Positions 8,885 through 17,967 of a stretch of 64,000 bases of DNA are shown here, piece by piece (positions within the stretch are counted from its first letter, which is position 1; every line of letters begins with the position of its first letter). Source of the DNA: Paenibacillus aestuarii. Lineage in GTDB: Bacteria; Bacillota; Bacilli; Paenibacillales; NBRC-103111. The stretch lies in the NCBI RefSeq assembly GCF_027789125.1, contig NZ_JAQFVF010000021.1, positions 119,817 to 183,816 on the forward strand. The letters are read 5' to 3'. The notes beneath the pieces are model-generated. The model was not told the origin of the DNA. It was given only the letters and a program-made list of their open reading frames with translations, and searched no databases. The position numbers were made by a program, and so were the translations under genes.

Positions 8885-9865
8885 CTAATATACGCCTTCT
8901 TCGCCAAATTTTTTGGCCAATTTGTTGGCCACGATAACGAGAACTAAACCGATGACCGATTTGAAAAGCCCTGCTGCCGTACTGTAGCTGAATTGCGCCT
9001 GCTGAACACCGACACGGTAAACATACGTATCGAACACTTCGGCAACACTAGAAACAGCGCCATTATACATAAGCAAAATTTGTTCAAAACCGACATCCAT
9101 GATATGACCGAGACGCAAAATCAACAGGACGACAATGGTGCTGCGAATCGCCGGCAGCGTAACATGCCACATTTGACGGAAACGCCCAGCGCCGTCCATT
9201 CTGGCCGCTTCGTACAGCTGCGGGTCAACGCTGGCAATCGCTGCCAGGAAGATGATCGTGCCCCAACCGGCTTCCTTCCAGATCGATTGGATCGTCAGCA
9301 TGATCCAGAATAGATGCGGATTGGACAAGACATCGACTTTATCTGCGCCGAAGGAAGCCAAAATTTTATTGAAAAGCCCCTCACCTGTAGCAAACATCAG
9401 GAACGTCAGCCCTGAGATAATAACCCAAGACATGAAGTGCGGCATGTAGACAATGGTTTGAATTGTTTTCTTATACTTATCACTGCGCAGCTCATTGAGA
9501 AAGAGCGAGACGATAATCGGCAGCGGGAAGAAAAACACTAGGTTCATTAAGCTGATGCCCATCGTATTGCGAAACAGAATCAGAAAGTCCGGATTCGAGA
9601 AAAAACGCTCGAAATGCTGGAAACCGACCCATGGACTGTTGGCAATGCCCCGGATGGGCGAGTAGTTTTGGAAGGCGACGACGACTCCGAACATCGGGAT
9701 ATATTTGAAAATAAGAAAGAAAATAATCCCCGGCAAGGCAAGCAGGTACAAATATTTGCTTTTTACGATATCCTTCCATAATCTTCCTAATCTCCCCCTC
9801 GTGGCCGTGGGAGCCTTTTGGGCTCCTTGGGCGACAAGCGTCGGAGGCGATTGTAATTGTTCCAT
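8885..9865 (-). CDS. Carbohydrate ABC transporter permease (LplB/YteP type)
   Basis: 326 residues with six predicted membrane helices, MalF-like. The EAA loop reads YEAARMDGAGRFRQMWHVTLP, and the motif PMFGVVVAFQNYSPIRGI near residue 55 is characteristic of the LplB/YteP group that takes up complex plant oligosaccharides. It stands 10 bases before its partner permease and 32 bases after the glycosidase gene, in one transcription unit. No ATPase is encoded nearby. Confidence 0.9.
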   Translation of the reverse strand: MEQLQSPPTLVAQGAQKAPTATRGRLGRLWKDIVKSKYLYLLALPGIIFFLIFKYIPMFGVVVAFQNYSPIRGIANSPWVGFQHFERFFSNPDFLILFRNTMGISLMNLVFFFPLPIIVSLFLNELRSDKYKKTIQTIVYMPHFMSWVIISGLTFLMFATGEGLFNKILASFGADKVDVLSNPHLFWIMLTIQSIWKEAGWGTIIFLAAIASVDPQLYEAARMDGAGRFRQMWHVTLPAIRSTIVVLLILRLGHIMDVGFEQILLMYNGAVSSVAEVFDTYVYRVGVQQAQFSYSTAAGLFKSVIGLVLVIVANKLAKKFGEEGVY

Positions 9866-9897
9866 ATCCGCTGTACTCCTCTCCGAATTTTACAATG

Positions 9898-12800
9898 TTA
9901 GATATCGATGACCCGATGCTGTTCATAATCAAAATATTTCCCCTCAAGCAGCCCGATCAATGTGCCGGTCACCCGCACCTCGATCTCGTTCTCGCCTTCA
10001 CGGAGAATCGCTGATTGTCCGCTCCATACGTAAGGCGACCATGGGCGTAAGCCCAGCGACTGTCCGTTCACCAGCACTTCGACACTGTCATGAACGTCCC
10101 AGCCTGGAAACATCACTTCGAACATTGCAGCCGATGGCAGCGAGCTTAGGCTCATAGCGCGCTTAAATGACATGTCGCCGGCGTAGTACGGATATCCGGC
10201 ATAGTATCGGCCTGCGCGCAGGGACTCGGCGTTCTCCGGAGCGCGGGTCACGACAGGGCGAGACGTCTCGTCGAAGCGTACGCCGAAGTCGCCGTATAAG
10301 TAAAGCGCATCGACGATGCCGTGCCAATCCTGCTCCACATGCACGTCGATGTGCATGTTATTCCAGCCTTGACGAAGCGCATGCCCAATACTGCACAGGC
10401 AATTGGCATGATCGTAAACGAGCTGGCTGGTGAAATCTGCTTTCGTGACAGCCACATCGTTCAGATGGAGCGTCCATTCGCCTGCGATCGCCGATTGGTC
10501 CATCAGCAAGCTGCACGACGTTGGCAGCTGCTCGATATAGAAGGAGACCGAGTATCGGCAGGCAAGCGGATAAGCAATCTTCGTCTTCATCGGTACGCCG
10601 AACACTTGGCTGAATGATATCGGCAGATTCTGCTGCTGCGCCAAATCTGCGCATTGGTCAATAAAGGTTTTGGCTTGCACCCAAACCGCTTCCTGCGCTT
10701 CCGCCGATTCGCCGACGCTTAAGCGGAACTTATCAAAGCGAAGCGCATTCGGGCTGAGCGCCGATTGCCGCCAATCGCCAGCATCGGCGTCAAGATTCCA
10801 GCGCCACACGTCTGCTTCTTGCGGTGCGCTTGCGCTTGCACTAGTCGTTATGCGTATTAGTCTCGACTGATACGCATCGAAGGTAAGCGGAATGGTGCAC
10901 AGGCCTTCCGCCAAAAAATTGATTTGCAACGGGGTATGTGCCCCCGATTCTACATCCACGAGCTCGGCATCTATCGTATACGGCGACTTCAGTTCCGGCC
11001 AAATTTGACCAGGATCTATAGTCAGCCGAGTATCCCACACCGCCGATTCCTGATTGCTGACGAACACGGCATAGTCCTGATCGTCCAGATAACGGCTCTG
11101 CATCAGGAAGCCGTCTGCCTCGCGCCCGAAGTCCAAAGTCACCGGCCTCGGAAGCAGCTCGTCAAGCAGCTGGCTCAGCTGCTTGAGCGCGTGATCCGCA
11201 GGCTCCCCACCGCTGCGTGGGATGAAATAGGCGGCCCCTTGCCCTTGGGCGAGTAGCTGTAGCTCTATCGCTTCTAGCCCCTCACACGCCTCCTGCTCAT
11301 CCTTCGCCTGCATGCTGCGCCAATATAGGAGATGCGGTGACGCCGGCACCCCGAATGTCTGCACCGCTTCCAGATGGGCCGTGCCCTCCGCCTCAATCGC
11401 CTCGTAAGGCAGCAAGCCATAGGCGATGACTGTGCCGCCGGCTTGCAAGAACGCCTTCACCTGGCTCCAAGCCCGCTGTTCCAGATTCGCCATCGGCGGT
11501 AGGATCAGCACGCTGTAGCTCGCCTTGCCGATGCGGATCGTTCCCTCTTCCGTCAATTCCGCTTCAGCAAGCAGCTCGGGATCGAGATGGTCGAAGTCGC
11601 GCCGGCTTTTCAGCAGATGGACATGAATCGATTGCCAATCACCTTTGAGCTGATCAAGCCGCTTCTTCTCCTGAGCATCGTATCCCGCATATTCGAAATG
11701 ATGCATCGGATTCGCCATATGGCTCCACAGCGTTGTCGTCGGATCGAGCACGGCAATGCGGATATCAGCCGTTCCTTTACTCATCAAGTAGCTCATTCTG
11801 GCGGTATAATCGCCTAGCTGGCGGAAATGGCGCCAATATGGATTTTGATAAAACTGGGAAGGCGGTGCATCATGCTGCGTCATACCATCAATCGTATAGA
11901 AGAAGGCATGGAAGTTGTAAAAGTTCGTGCCCAGTGCCGCAAGCCGGTCAATCATCCACTTCGCATCCTGCAAATTCATCGACCAGCCGACGCTGTGGAA
12001 CGATTCGTTGAGCACCCGCTCTCGTCCCAATTGGCGTGCGATCGAGCTGGTCATCTTCGGATTGTCTCGGAAGCTGAGCGCATATCTGCGCAAAATCCAG
12101 TCGAGCGAACGTCCCAGCTTCTCATGCGCGCTGTCACCACCAGGCACATGGCTGTAGCGCTGCGTCGTCATCCGCATGGAAGGCACCTCAGCCACATATT
12201 GCAGGCTGCGCTCCTCACACCAATCGTGAATCTGCTCATGGTACGATTCACAAAGCAAAAGATGCAGCGATTGATAATAGTCGTAGCGGATCTTCGGCGC
12301 ATTCGGATAATCGCTGCACACCAGAGCCTGGAGGTGATCTTTCAGCGAATATCCGTTGCGCTTCAAGAAGTAGGCCTCCAGCTGCGGTGACCACGGATTT
12401 TTCCCAAGCAAGCCGATCTCATCCGTGAACATGCCTTTGACCGTCTCGCCGAAATCCTCGCCGATATATGCTTCATAGCGATCATGGGTCAGCCGGATGA
12501 ACGATTGCATCGCTTCCCGGTGACATGGATCGACGAACGTGCCGTAATATTTGAAATTTTCAATTTCCTTTTCCTGGAAGATCAGGACTAACCATTCGCC
12601 TGCAGGCGCCTCCCAATCCAAACGATACACGGTGCGATAGGTGAAGAAGCGCTTTTGGTTATATGTCGTCAGCCCCGTTTTTTGAAACACGGGATCCGCT
12701 TGGAAATTACCGATCGCAGCCGACAGATCCACGGCGTGCTCCCAATCTTTCTCCCCAGTCGGTTTCACCGGCACAGCTTTGGCTGCTAGAATGCGCGCCC

Positions 12801-13182
12801 ATGGAAGCTCCAACTGAATCTGACTGCCGCCAGCGACGCTGTGTTCGGTTACAGCAAGTGTCTGATGCTTGGCGTCCGGATGCAGCAGTGTCACTTCCCC
12901 GCCGGCAATTCCGCTTGGATACGGATACTCGTCATAAAGCCAGACTTGCATATTCCTTTCCTTCGCCGCCTTGATCGCAAAGCTGACTTTATCAAACCAA
13001 GTTTTCGACAAGTAGGAGATCTGCATGCCTTGACGTGCACAGATGAAAAATCCGCGTACGCCCTTGTCGGCCATCTCCTCAATCTGTCTAATAATCTCCT
13101 GTTCTTCCATATCTCCGTTCCAAAACCAAAACGGATGAATGCTATATGCAGCCCCGGGACTTCGGAATTGCTGCCAGTCCAT
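9898..13182 (-). CDS. Large GH106-like (alpha-L-rhamnosidase-type) glycoside hydrolase
   Basis: 1094 residues with no signal peptide. The N-terminus (HPFWFWNGDMEEQEI, DKGVRGFFICARQGM, MQVWLYDEYPYPSGIAGG) matches the start of the GH106-like family, whose characterised members are alpha-L-rhamnosidases. A (beta/alpha)8-type region extends to about residue 500 (acidic candidates in MFTDEIGLLG), a beta-rich middle follows (GGTVIAYGLLPYEAIEA), and the last ~150 residues form a galactose-binding-like sandwich (FPGWDVHDSVEVLVNGQSLGLRPW). Removal of terminal rhamnose from imported rhamnogalacturonan pieces is inferred from family and neighbours, not shown. The start has GAGGAGGG 6 bases upstream. It is the first gene of the pectin operon. 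Confidence 0.75.
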   Translation of the reverse strand: MDWQQFRSPGAAYSIHPFWFWNGDMEEQEIIRQIEEMADKGVRGFFICARQGMQISYLSKTWFDKVSFAIKAAKERNMQVWLYDEYPYPSGIAGGEVTLLHPDAKHQTLAVTEHSVAGGSQIQLELPWARILAAKAVPVKPTGEKDWEHAVDLSAAIGNFQADPVFQKTGLTTYNQKRFFTYRTVYRLDWEAPAGEWLVLIFQEKEIENFKYYGTFVDPCHREAMQSFIRLTHDRYEAYIGEDFGETVKGMFTDEIGLLGKNPWSPQLEAYFLKRNGYSLKDHLQALVCSDYPNAPKIRYDYYQSLHLLLCESYHEQIHDWCEERSLQYVAEVPSMRMTTQRYSHVPGGDSAHEKLGRSLDWILRRYALSFRDNPKMTSSIARQLGRERVLNESFHSVGWSMNLQDAKWMIDRLAALGTNFYNFHAFFYTIDGMTQHDAPPSQFYQNPYWRHFRQLGDYTARMSYLMSKGTADIRIAVLDPTTTLWSHMANPMHHFEYAGYDAQEKKRLDQLKGDWQSIHVHLLKSRRDFDHLDPELLAEAELTEEGTIRIGKASYSVLILPPMANLEQRAWSQVKAFLQAGGTVIAYGLLPYEAIEAEGTAHLEAVQTFGVPASPHLLYWRSMQAKDEQEACEGLEAIELQLLAQGQGAAYFIPRSGGEPADHALKQLSQLLDELLPRPVTLDFGREADGFLMQSRYLDDQDYAVFVSNQESAVWDTRLTIDPGQIWPELKSPYTIDAELVDVESGAHTPLQINFLAEGLCTIPLTFDAYQSRLIRITTSASASAPQEADVWRWNLDADAGDWRQSALSPNALRFDKFRLSVGESAEAQEAVWVQAKTFIDQCADLAQQQNLPISFSQVFGVPMKTKIAYPLACRYSVSFYIEQLPTSCSLLMDQSAIAGEWTLHLNDVAVTKADFTSQLVYDHANCLCSIGHALRQGWNNMHIDVHVEQDWHGIVDALYLYGDFGVRFDETSRPVVTRAPENAESLRAGRYYAGYPYYAGDMSFKRAMSLSSLPSAAMFEVMFPGWDVHDSVEVLVNGQSLGLRPWSPYVWSGQSAILREGENEIEVRVTGTLIGLLEGKYFDYEQHRVIDI

Positions 13183-13383
13183 TCGGCTCCCTCCTCATTG
13201 AAAAATTTGTAGCTTAACCTTATTCCCCCGGACGCTTCCCGGCAAGCACACATTCTTGCATGAGCGAAGTGGTGGGCCTAACACTTTTTTGCGCGCTTGC
13301 AGTTCGTTGCAAAACCGCATTGCTCCAGGCTTTGCACCGGGCTTCACGGCAAATCGGCGGCTGCGTATGCCTACCAATAAACA

Positions 13384-13415
13384 CAAAAAAACACAAATGA
13401 GCGCACTCATTTGTG
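13384..13415 (-). terminator. Intrinsic terminator of the YolD-like gene
   Basis: ACACAAATGAG and CTCATTTGTGT (11 bp, perfect) flank a 4-base loop; reading on the minus strand a run of seven T follows. It sits 23 bases after the stop of the 75-residue gene. The rest of 13183-13383, upstream of the glycosidase operon, holds only a short TTGCA/TGCAA inverted repeat and no promoter I would defend. Confidence 0.85.
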
Positions 13416-13438
13416 TTTTCAATATTGGCTATTATGTA

Positions 13439-13666
13439 CTACTCTGATATCAATTCCATCACTAAAATATCACCAATAGGTATCCAATCAATGCCTTGAT
13501 CGTGCGATAATTTCACTTTACGTGATTCCTGATCGATCTTCGTGATGAGACCTGTCATCTGCTGGTCGCCAGCTTCATTATAGATCTTCACTAATACAAA
13601 CTGTTGACTTAACAGCGCCTCTGACATCACTTTTGCAATTTTGTTATTTTCACGTTGTCCAGTCAT
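13439..13666 (-). CDS. YolD-like small protein
   Basis: 75 residues: a short N-terminal helix (KIAKVMSEALLSQQ) followed by a beta-rich domain (FVLVKIYNEAGDQQMTGLITKIDQESRKVKLSHDQGIDWIPIGDIL) in the style of the YolD-like family. In Bacillus, YolD-like proteins are encoded beside Y-family DNA polymerases of the UvrX/YqjW type and are SOS-induced; they are thought to act with that polymerase. No polymerase gene lies next to this copy, so it is an orphan. The LexA-type box immediately upstream supports the family call. The ribosome site GGAGTG lies eight bases before ATG. Confidence 0.65.
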   Translation of the reverse strand: MTGQRENNKIAKVMSEALLSQQFVLVKIYNEAGDQQMTGLITKIDQESRKVKLSHDQGIDWIPIGDILVMELISE

Positions 13667-13687
13667 TATGTCTTCACTCCATTGCCA

Positions 13688-13699
13688 GAACGTTAGTTC
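13688..13699. promoter_or_regulatory. LexA (DinR) SOS box
   Basis: GAAC-GTTA-GTTC is a perfect match to the invariant arms of the Gram-positive LexA box (GAAC-N4-GTTC). It lies directly downstream of the -10 hexamer of the YolD-like gene, where LexA would block transcription. Confidence 0.7.
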
Positions 13700-13701
13700 T
13701 T

Positions 13702-13730
13702 ATTATACTAGAGAATCGAACGGGGGTAAA
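13702..13730 (-). promoter_or_regulatory. Sigma-A promoter of the YolD-like gene
   Basis: On the minus strand TTTACC, a 17-base spacer and TATAAT. The start point would fall inside the SOS box at 13688-13699. Confidence 0.65.
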
Positions 13731-13751
13731 GATGACTTTATAATTTAATAC

Positions 13752-15008
13752 TCAAGCCACAACTTGATAGGGGACCTTGATCGTGACTTTAGTCCCAGCC
13801 CCGGGTTCACTTTCATAAGTGATCACACCGTTCATGCTTTGAATAATTCGAACCGCCAGTGCCGTTCCAATACCAGTTCCCACTTCCTTCGTTGTGAAAA
13901 ATAAGGTGCCGATGCGCGAGACCTGCTCCTTGGTCATGCCCTTCCCGTTGTCCATCACGACAATTTGCGCATGCTGGTCATGGCCGGTAAGGTGCAGCAA
14001 AACTTCTCCATCCGACGGCGTCGCTTCCACCGCATTTTTAATAATATTAAACAAAGCTTGCTGCAATTGCCCGCGGTCAGTGTGAATCATGATATCTCCT
14101 TGCAGGTTCGAGCTCAATAAGACACCATTGTTGGTCGCCATGGGCATAAACAAGGTGGTGACGTTTTGCAGCATGTCCGATAAGGAAAAAGATTCAATCT
14201 TCGTCAGCTTCGGCTTGGCAAAATACAAGTAATCATTAATGATCGCTTCCGTCCGCTCCAGCTCACCCAGGGCGATCTCCAAATACTGCGCGTTCTTCCC
14301 TTGCTCATGAGGACGCATCATCTGCAAAAAACCTTTGACCACCGTTAAAGGATTGCGGACTTCATGGGCGATAGAAGCTGCGAGCTGACCTAACGTTTTC
14401 ATTTTCTCGTTATGCTGGATTTCCTGCTTCATGACAATTCTTTCGTGACAAACCTCCTGCAGCATGGCCGAGATACAAGCAGCCGTGCTTTGGAAAAATC
14501 CGAATAGCAGCACCGTGACAGCCGGATTATGCTCAAGTTGAATCGAAATATCCTTCAGCATCGTAAACGAGACTAAGACCGCCAGCATCACCAGCGAAGG
14601 CAGCACGGAAATCAGGAGCGTTCCACGAATGCGATATTTGCCCGATGTCCCTTTCATTTTCCAGGAAGGAAACAGCAGCAATAAAAATGTAAAGGTAATG
14701 CTGATGTAACCGAACAGCAGTGCGCTGCCACCTAAATAGGTACGTGTCGCGATGATAATCAAATAATTAACGGCGCCGGCGATTGGCCCCCCATAAATGG
14801 TAGATATCACAAGAGGTACATAGCGAAGGTCCCAATACAGATTCAACGCTTCATACGAGAAAATGAGGCAAAGCATGGAAGACAGGCCCTGCAGCAATCC
14901 AATTCCGAAAGTAGATCTTACAAAAGGCCATCGATCCCCGATGGCTGTGAGTACCAAAGTCGGTGCGAGAACGATCAATATGTTGAGAAACAATTTTTCG
15001 ATTAACAT
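13752..15008 (-). CDS. Sensor histidine kinase with 5TM LytS-like input domain
   Basis: 418 residues. The N-terminal ~185 residues hold five to six hydrophobic helices, including YGGPIAGAVNYLIIIATRTYLGG, characteristic of the 5TMR-LYT sensor domain. A HisKA domain follows with the H-box ASIAHEVRNPLTVVKGFLQ (His about 215), then a HATPase domain with the N-box (NIIKNAVEATP) and G-boxes (VMDNGKGM, GTGIGTALAVRIIQSM). It is therefore a classical orthodox kinase output on a LytS-like input, similar to the KinB/KinD-type kinases that feed sporulation in bacilli. No response regulator is adjacent; the nearest, at 17968, lacks its phospho-acceptor. Its signal is unknown. Confidence 0.8.
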   Translation of the reverse strand: MLIEKLFLNILIVLAPTLVLTAIGDRWPFVRSTFGIGLLQGLSSMLCLIFSYEALNLYWDLRYVPLVISTIYGGPIAGAVNYLIIIATRTYLGGSALLFGYISITFTFLLLLFPSWKMKGTSGKYRIRGTLLISVLPSLVMLAVLVSFTMLKDISIQLEHNPAVTVLLFGFFQSTAACISAMLQEVCHERIVMKQEIQHNEKMKTLGQLAASIAHEVRNPLTVVKGFLQMMRPHEQGKNAQYLEIALGELERTEAIINDYLYFAKPKLTKIESFSLSDMLQNVTTLFMPMATNNGVLLSSNLQGDIMIHTDRGQLQQALFNIIKNAVEATPSDGEVLLHLTGHDQHAQIVVMDNGKGMTKEQVSRIGTLFFTTKEVGTGIGTALAVRIIQSMNGVITYESEPGAGTKVTIKVPYQVVA

Positions 15009-15132
15009 GCGCGTTCACACACATCCCAAGGGTACAGATTTCAAATAAAGGTGCTTCCCAATTGTTTCTACATTTACGAACAATTCCCCTGCCTGGCATG
15101 AACTTTGGATAAAAATAATCCAGCAGGCATGC

Positions 15133-15169
15133 AAAAGGCGCCCCCCCGTCTAAGACGGAAAGACGCCTT
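15133..15169 (-). terminator. Intrinsic terminator of the Big_2-repeat gene
   Basis: On the minus strand AAGGCGTC and GGCGCCTTTT arms with an inner CCGTC/GACGG stem around TTA form a hairpin ending in TTTT, 14 bases after the stop codon of the gene at 15183. Confidence 0.75.
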
Positions 15170-15182
15170 GCCTTGTATTGAG

Positions 15183-17786
15183 CTATTCTTTAATCGTTAC
15201 ATAGACCGTTGTCTTCATGTTGCCAAAAGTGACGCTGATCACCGCTTTACCTTTGCCGTTCGCTTGAATGACACCGTCTTTCACATCGGCGATGCGGATG
15301 TTGTTGCTTTTCCATAATGCTGGCAACGTCACATCTTGTTCACTTTGATCCGCATAGGTTGCCGTCGCTTTCACGTTGTAAGTAGCGCCTAGCTTCATTT
15401 CCACATTGACGATATCTGTCTTCAAATATTTCAACGTGTCCACTTCTACAGGGATCGAGATCGTCTTTCCGTTGTACGTACCCGAAATGTTCGCTTTACC
15501 CGACCCTACAGCTGTAACCAGACCGTTATCCACAGATACCACTTTGTAGTTCGAAGATTTCCAAGTCCCGGAAGTGCTCACATCTTTCTTGCTGCCGTTA
15601 GCCAGCATAGCCGTAAGATTTACCTGAACGGAATCTCCGGTTTTCATGGAGATGAACTTCTTGTCCGTATCAACCGTCTGCACCGCACCGACTTCCACAG
15701 GAATGGTAACGGTTTTCCCGCCGTAAGTTGCAGTCACTGTCGTTTTGCCATTCGCTACGGCTGTTACAGTACCGGCGGCAACTGTAGCCACCGCAGGAGT
15801 GCTTGATGTCCATTGCGCCTGGCTTGTCACATCGCTCGTATTGCCGTTCACATCCGTGGCTGTGATGACGATAGCTTTCGTTTCACCGATATCGATGGCA
15901 ATGGATGTCACGTTCGGCGCCAACGTGCTGGCCATATCGACCTGGACATTCAGCGTCAGGCTCTTGCCGCCGTATTCAGCGGTGATGACCGTTTCTCCGG
16001 CAGCCACAGCTTTAAGCACGCCTTCACTCACTGTTACCGCTTTTGTATTCGAGCTTGTCCAGACAGCGTCTTTGCTGACTTCAGCTGTCGTGCCATCCGT
16101 ATATGTAGCCGTCACCGCAACGGCTTGGCTGTCGCCCTTTTTCAGAACGATGTTGGAAATCGAATCTTTATCGCTGGTTAAGCTTTTCAAAATGCCGACG
16201 GATACTTGAACCGTAACCGTTCTTGTTCCATATTTGGCTGTCACGGTAGCCGAACCTTTGCCGACAGCTGTAATCAAGCCGTTACTGACTTCAGCAACCG
16301 AGGAATCACTGGTTGTCCACTCCGCTTTGTTCGTTACGTCAGCCTCTGAACTGCCGCTATATACCGCTGTAAGACCGATCTGCTCGTAGCTGCCAACCTG
16401 GAAATCAAGGTTTTTCTTGCTGGCCTTGATATACGTAGGGATATCGACATAGATTTTGGAACTTACGCTTTTGCCGCCGAAGCTTGCTGTAATCGTCGCT
16501 TCTCCGGCTTTGAAAGCCGTAATTTTACCATTCGTGACGTCGAGAATGTTATCATCACTAACTTTCCAAGTTGCCTGATTCGTCACATCTGCCGTCGTAC
16601 CATCGTTGAAAGCAGCCGACAGTGTCAAAGCAGGTGTATCCGTCGTTTTCATTGAAAGGCTCTCTTGGCTGATGGTAAGCCGCTTAGCCACATCGACATC
16701 AACGGTAGCTGTAACCGAACGCTCGCCGTATTTGGCTGTGATCGTCGCCTCGCCTGTCGCATTGGCAACGAGCTTGCCTTTATCCACGTACACAACGCTT
16801 TCATCGGAAGATGACCAGTCTGCACGGTCTGCGATGTTATTCGTAGAACCGTCCGCATAAGAGGCTGTCAACTGAAGCTGTGTCGTACTGTTCTTCTTCA
16901 TGTACACTTGCTGCTGATCAAGATCCAGCTTGATCGCTTTATCAACATCCGTCTTGATTTCAACGGATTGTGTGCCGTAAGTCGCTGTGATCATCGCTTG
17001 TCCCGGACCGTATCCGGTAATCTTGCCTTTCAAGACATCGGCAATATCCGGATGATCGGATTCCCATTCCGCTTTATCGGTCACATCTTCTACGGAGCCG
17101 TCCGGGAAAGTAGCTGTCAATTTGATCGTTTGCGAATCATGAAGCAGGAGGGAAAGCTGGGATTGATCCGGCTCCAGACGCTTGACGATCTCCACATTGA
17201 CAGGAATCGTCACGGAACGATTGTTATATTGAGCCGTCAAAGTCGCAGTACCCGAGCTAAGGCCTGTAATCTTGCCATTCACTACGGTAGCAATCGCGTC
17301 CTTATCAAAGCTCCATTCCGCTTTCTGCGTAACATCTTCATTCGTGCCGTCATCATAATAAGCCGTCAGTGTGATCTGATCCGATTGTCCCAAACGCAAA
17401 TCAACGCTTTGCTTATCTTTGATTAGCGAGCGGACATGCTTGTTAACCGTAACATTGACGATAACGGTTTTGTCCGAATACGTGGCCGTAATCACGGCGG
17501 TACCCGCCTTCTTCGCTGTGACTGAACCCGCATACACAGCAGCAACGTCATTGGCGCTTGAATTCCAATCCGTCTTCACCGTGACGGTCTCCGTCGATCC
17601 GCTCTCGTAGACCGCAGTTGCCGTCATCGCGAGCGTATCCCCGACTTCCATCGTCAGTTCGTTCTTGTTGAGCACAAGCCGCGATATTTCGTCCGCCGCC
17701 AGTGCGGTGCTTCCAAAGCTGCTTATGAAAGCGAAAATAAGTAAAAATGGCAGCAGCAGCAGCTTTGATTTTCGTGCGATCATCAT
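15183..17786 (-). CDS. Secreted protein made of ten Big_2-type (bacterial Ig-like) repeats
   Basis: 867 residues. A signal peptide (MMIARKSKLLLLPFLLIFAFISSFGSTALA, likely cut after ALA near residue 30) is followed by ten tandem Ig-like units of about 80-88 residues and nothing else. Each unit shows the same pattern: a Lys/Asp-rich first strand, MEVGDT-like turn, LTATYSDGT, DVT..A.W.SS, VA.V..G.ITA...G.ATITA.YGGK. No LPxTG motif, S-layer (SLH) domain or catalytic domain is present, so retention on the wall is not explained. A TATAAT box lies at 17813-17818 on the minus strand, with no good -35. The response regulator at 17968 lies upstream on the same strand. Confidence 0.85.
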   Translation of the reverse strand: MMIARKSKLLLLPFLLIFAFISSFGSTALAADEISRLVLNKNELTMEVGDTLAMTATAVYESGSTETVTVKTDWNSSANDVAAVYAGSVTAKKAGTAVITATYSDKTVIVNVTVNKHVRSLIKDKQSVDLRLGQSDQITLTAYYDDGTNEDVTQKAEWSFDKDAIATVVNGKITGLSSGTATLTAQYNNRSVTIPVNVEIVKRLEPDQSQLSLLLHDSQTIKLTATFPDGSVEDVTDKAEWESDHPDIADVLKGKITGYGPGQAMITATYGTQSVEIKTDVDKAIKLDLDQQQVYMKKNSTTQLQLTASYADGSTNNIADRADWSSSDESVVYVDKGKLVANATGEATITAKYGERSVTATVDVDVAKRLTISQESLSMKTTDTPALTLSAAFNDGTTADVTNQATWKVSDDNILDVTNGKITAFKAGEATITASFGGKSVSSKIYVDIPTYIKASKKNLDFQVGSYEQIGLTAVYSGSSEADVTNKAEWTTSDSSVAEVSNGLITAVGKGSATVTAKYGTRTVTVQVSVGILKSLTSDKDSISNIVLKKGDSQAVAVTATYTDGTTAEVSKDAVWTSSNTKAVTVSEGVLKAVAAGETVITAEYGGKSLTLNVQVDMASTLAPNVTSIAIDIGETKAIVITATDVNGNTSDVTSQAQWTSSTPAVATVAAGTVTAVANGKTTVTATYGGKTVTIPVEVGAVQTVDTDKKFISMKTGDSVQVNLTAMLANGSKKDVSTSGTWKSSNYKVVSVDNGLVTAVGSGKANISGTYNGKTISIPVEVDTLKYLKTDIVNVEMKLGATYNVKATATYADQSEQDVTLPALWKSNNIRIADVKDGVIQANGKGKAVISVTFGNMKTTVYVTIKE

Positions 17787-17879
17787 GTCATCTCCTTCGT
17801 CCTCGAATGTGCATTATATATTACATTGTCAGTCTACAGCACGAATCTGGATTTTGTGTGGAGTTGAGATGACCTTTTC

Positions 17880-17892
17880 GTGAAATTTTCAC
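17880..17892. promoter_or_regulatory. Perfect 13-bp palindrome upstream of the Big_2 gene
   Basis: GTGAAA-T-TTTCAC lies 94 bases before the Big_2 gene and 76 bases after the response-regulator stop. It could be a binding site for a regulator; nothing more specific can be said. Confidence 0.35.
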
Positions 17893-17967
17893 AATAAAGT
17901 CCATGAATCGACATGAATTGGCAGCAGTAAATCCGCAAAATCCGCTTCTCCCACACCGTCCGCCTGC

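Noticed and set aside
13289..13313. cre site upstream of the GH106-like operon
   Set aside because: The TTGCA/TGCAA inverted repeat does not keep the central CG at the needed position.
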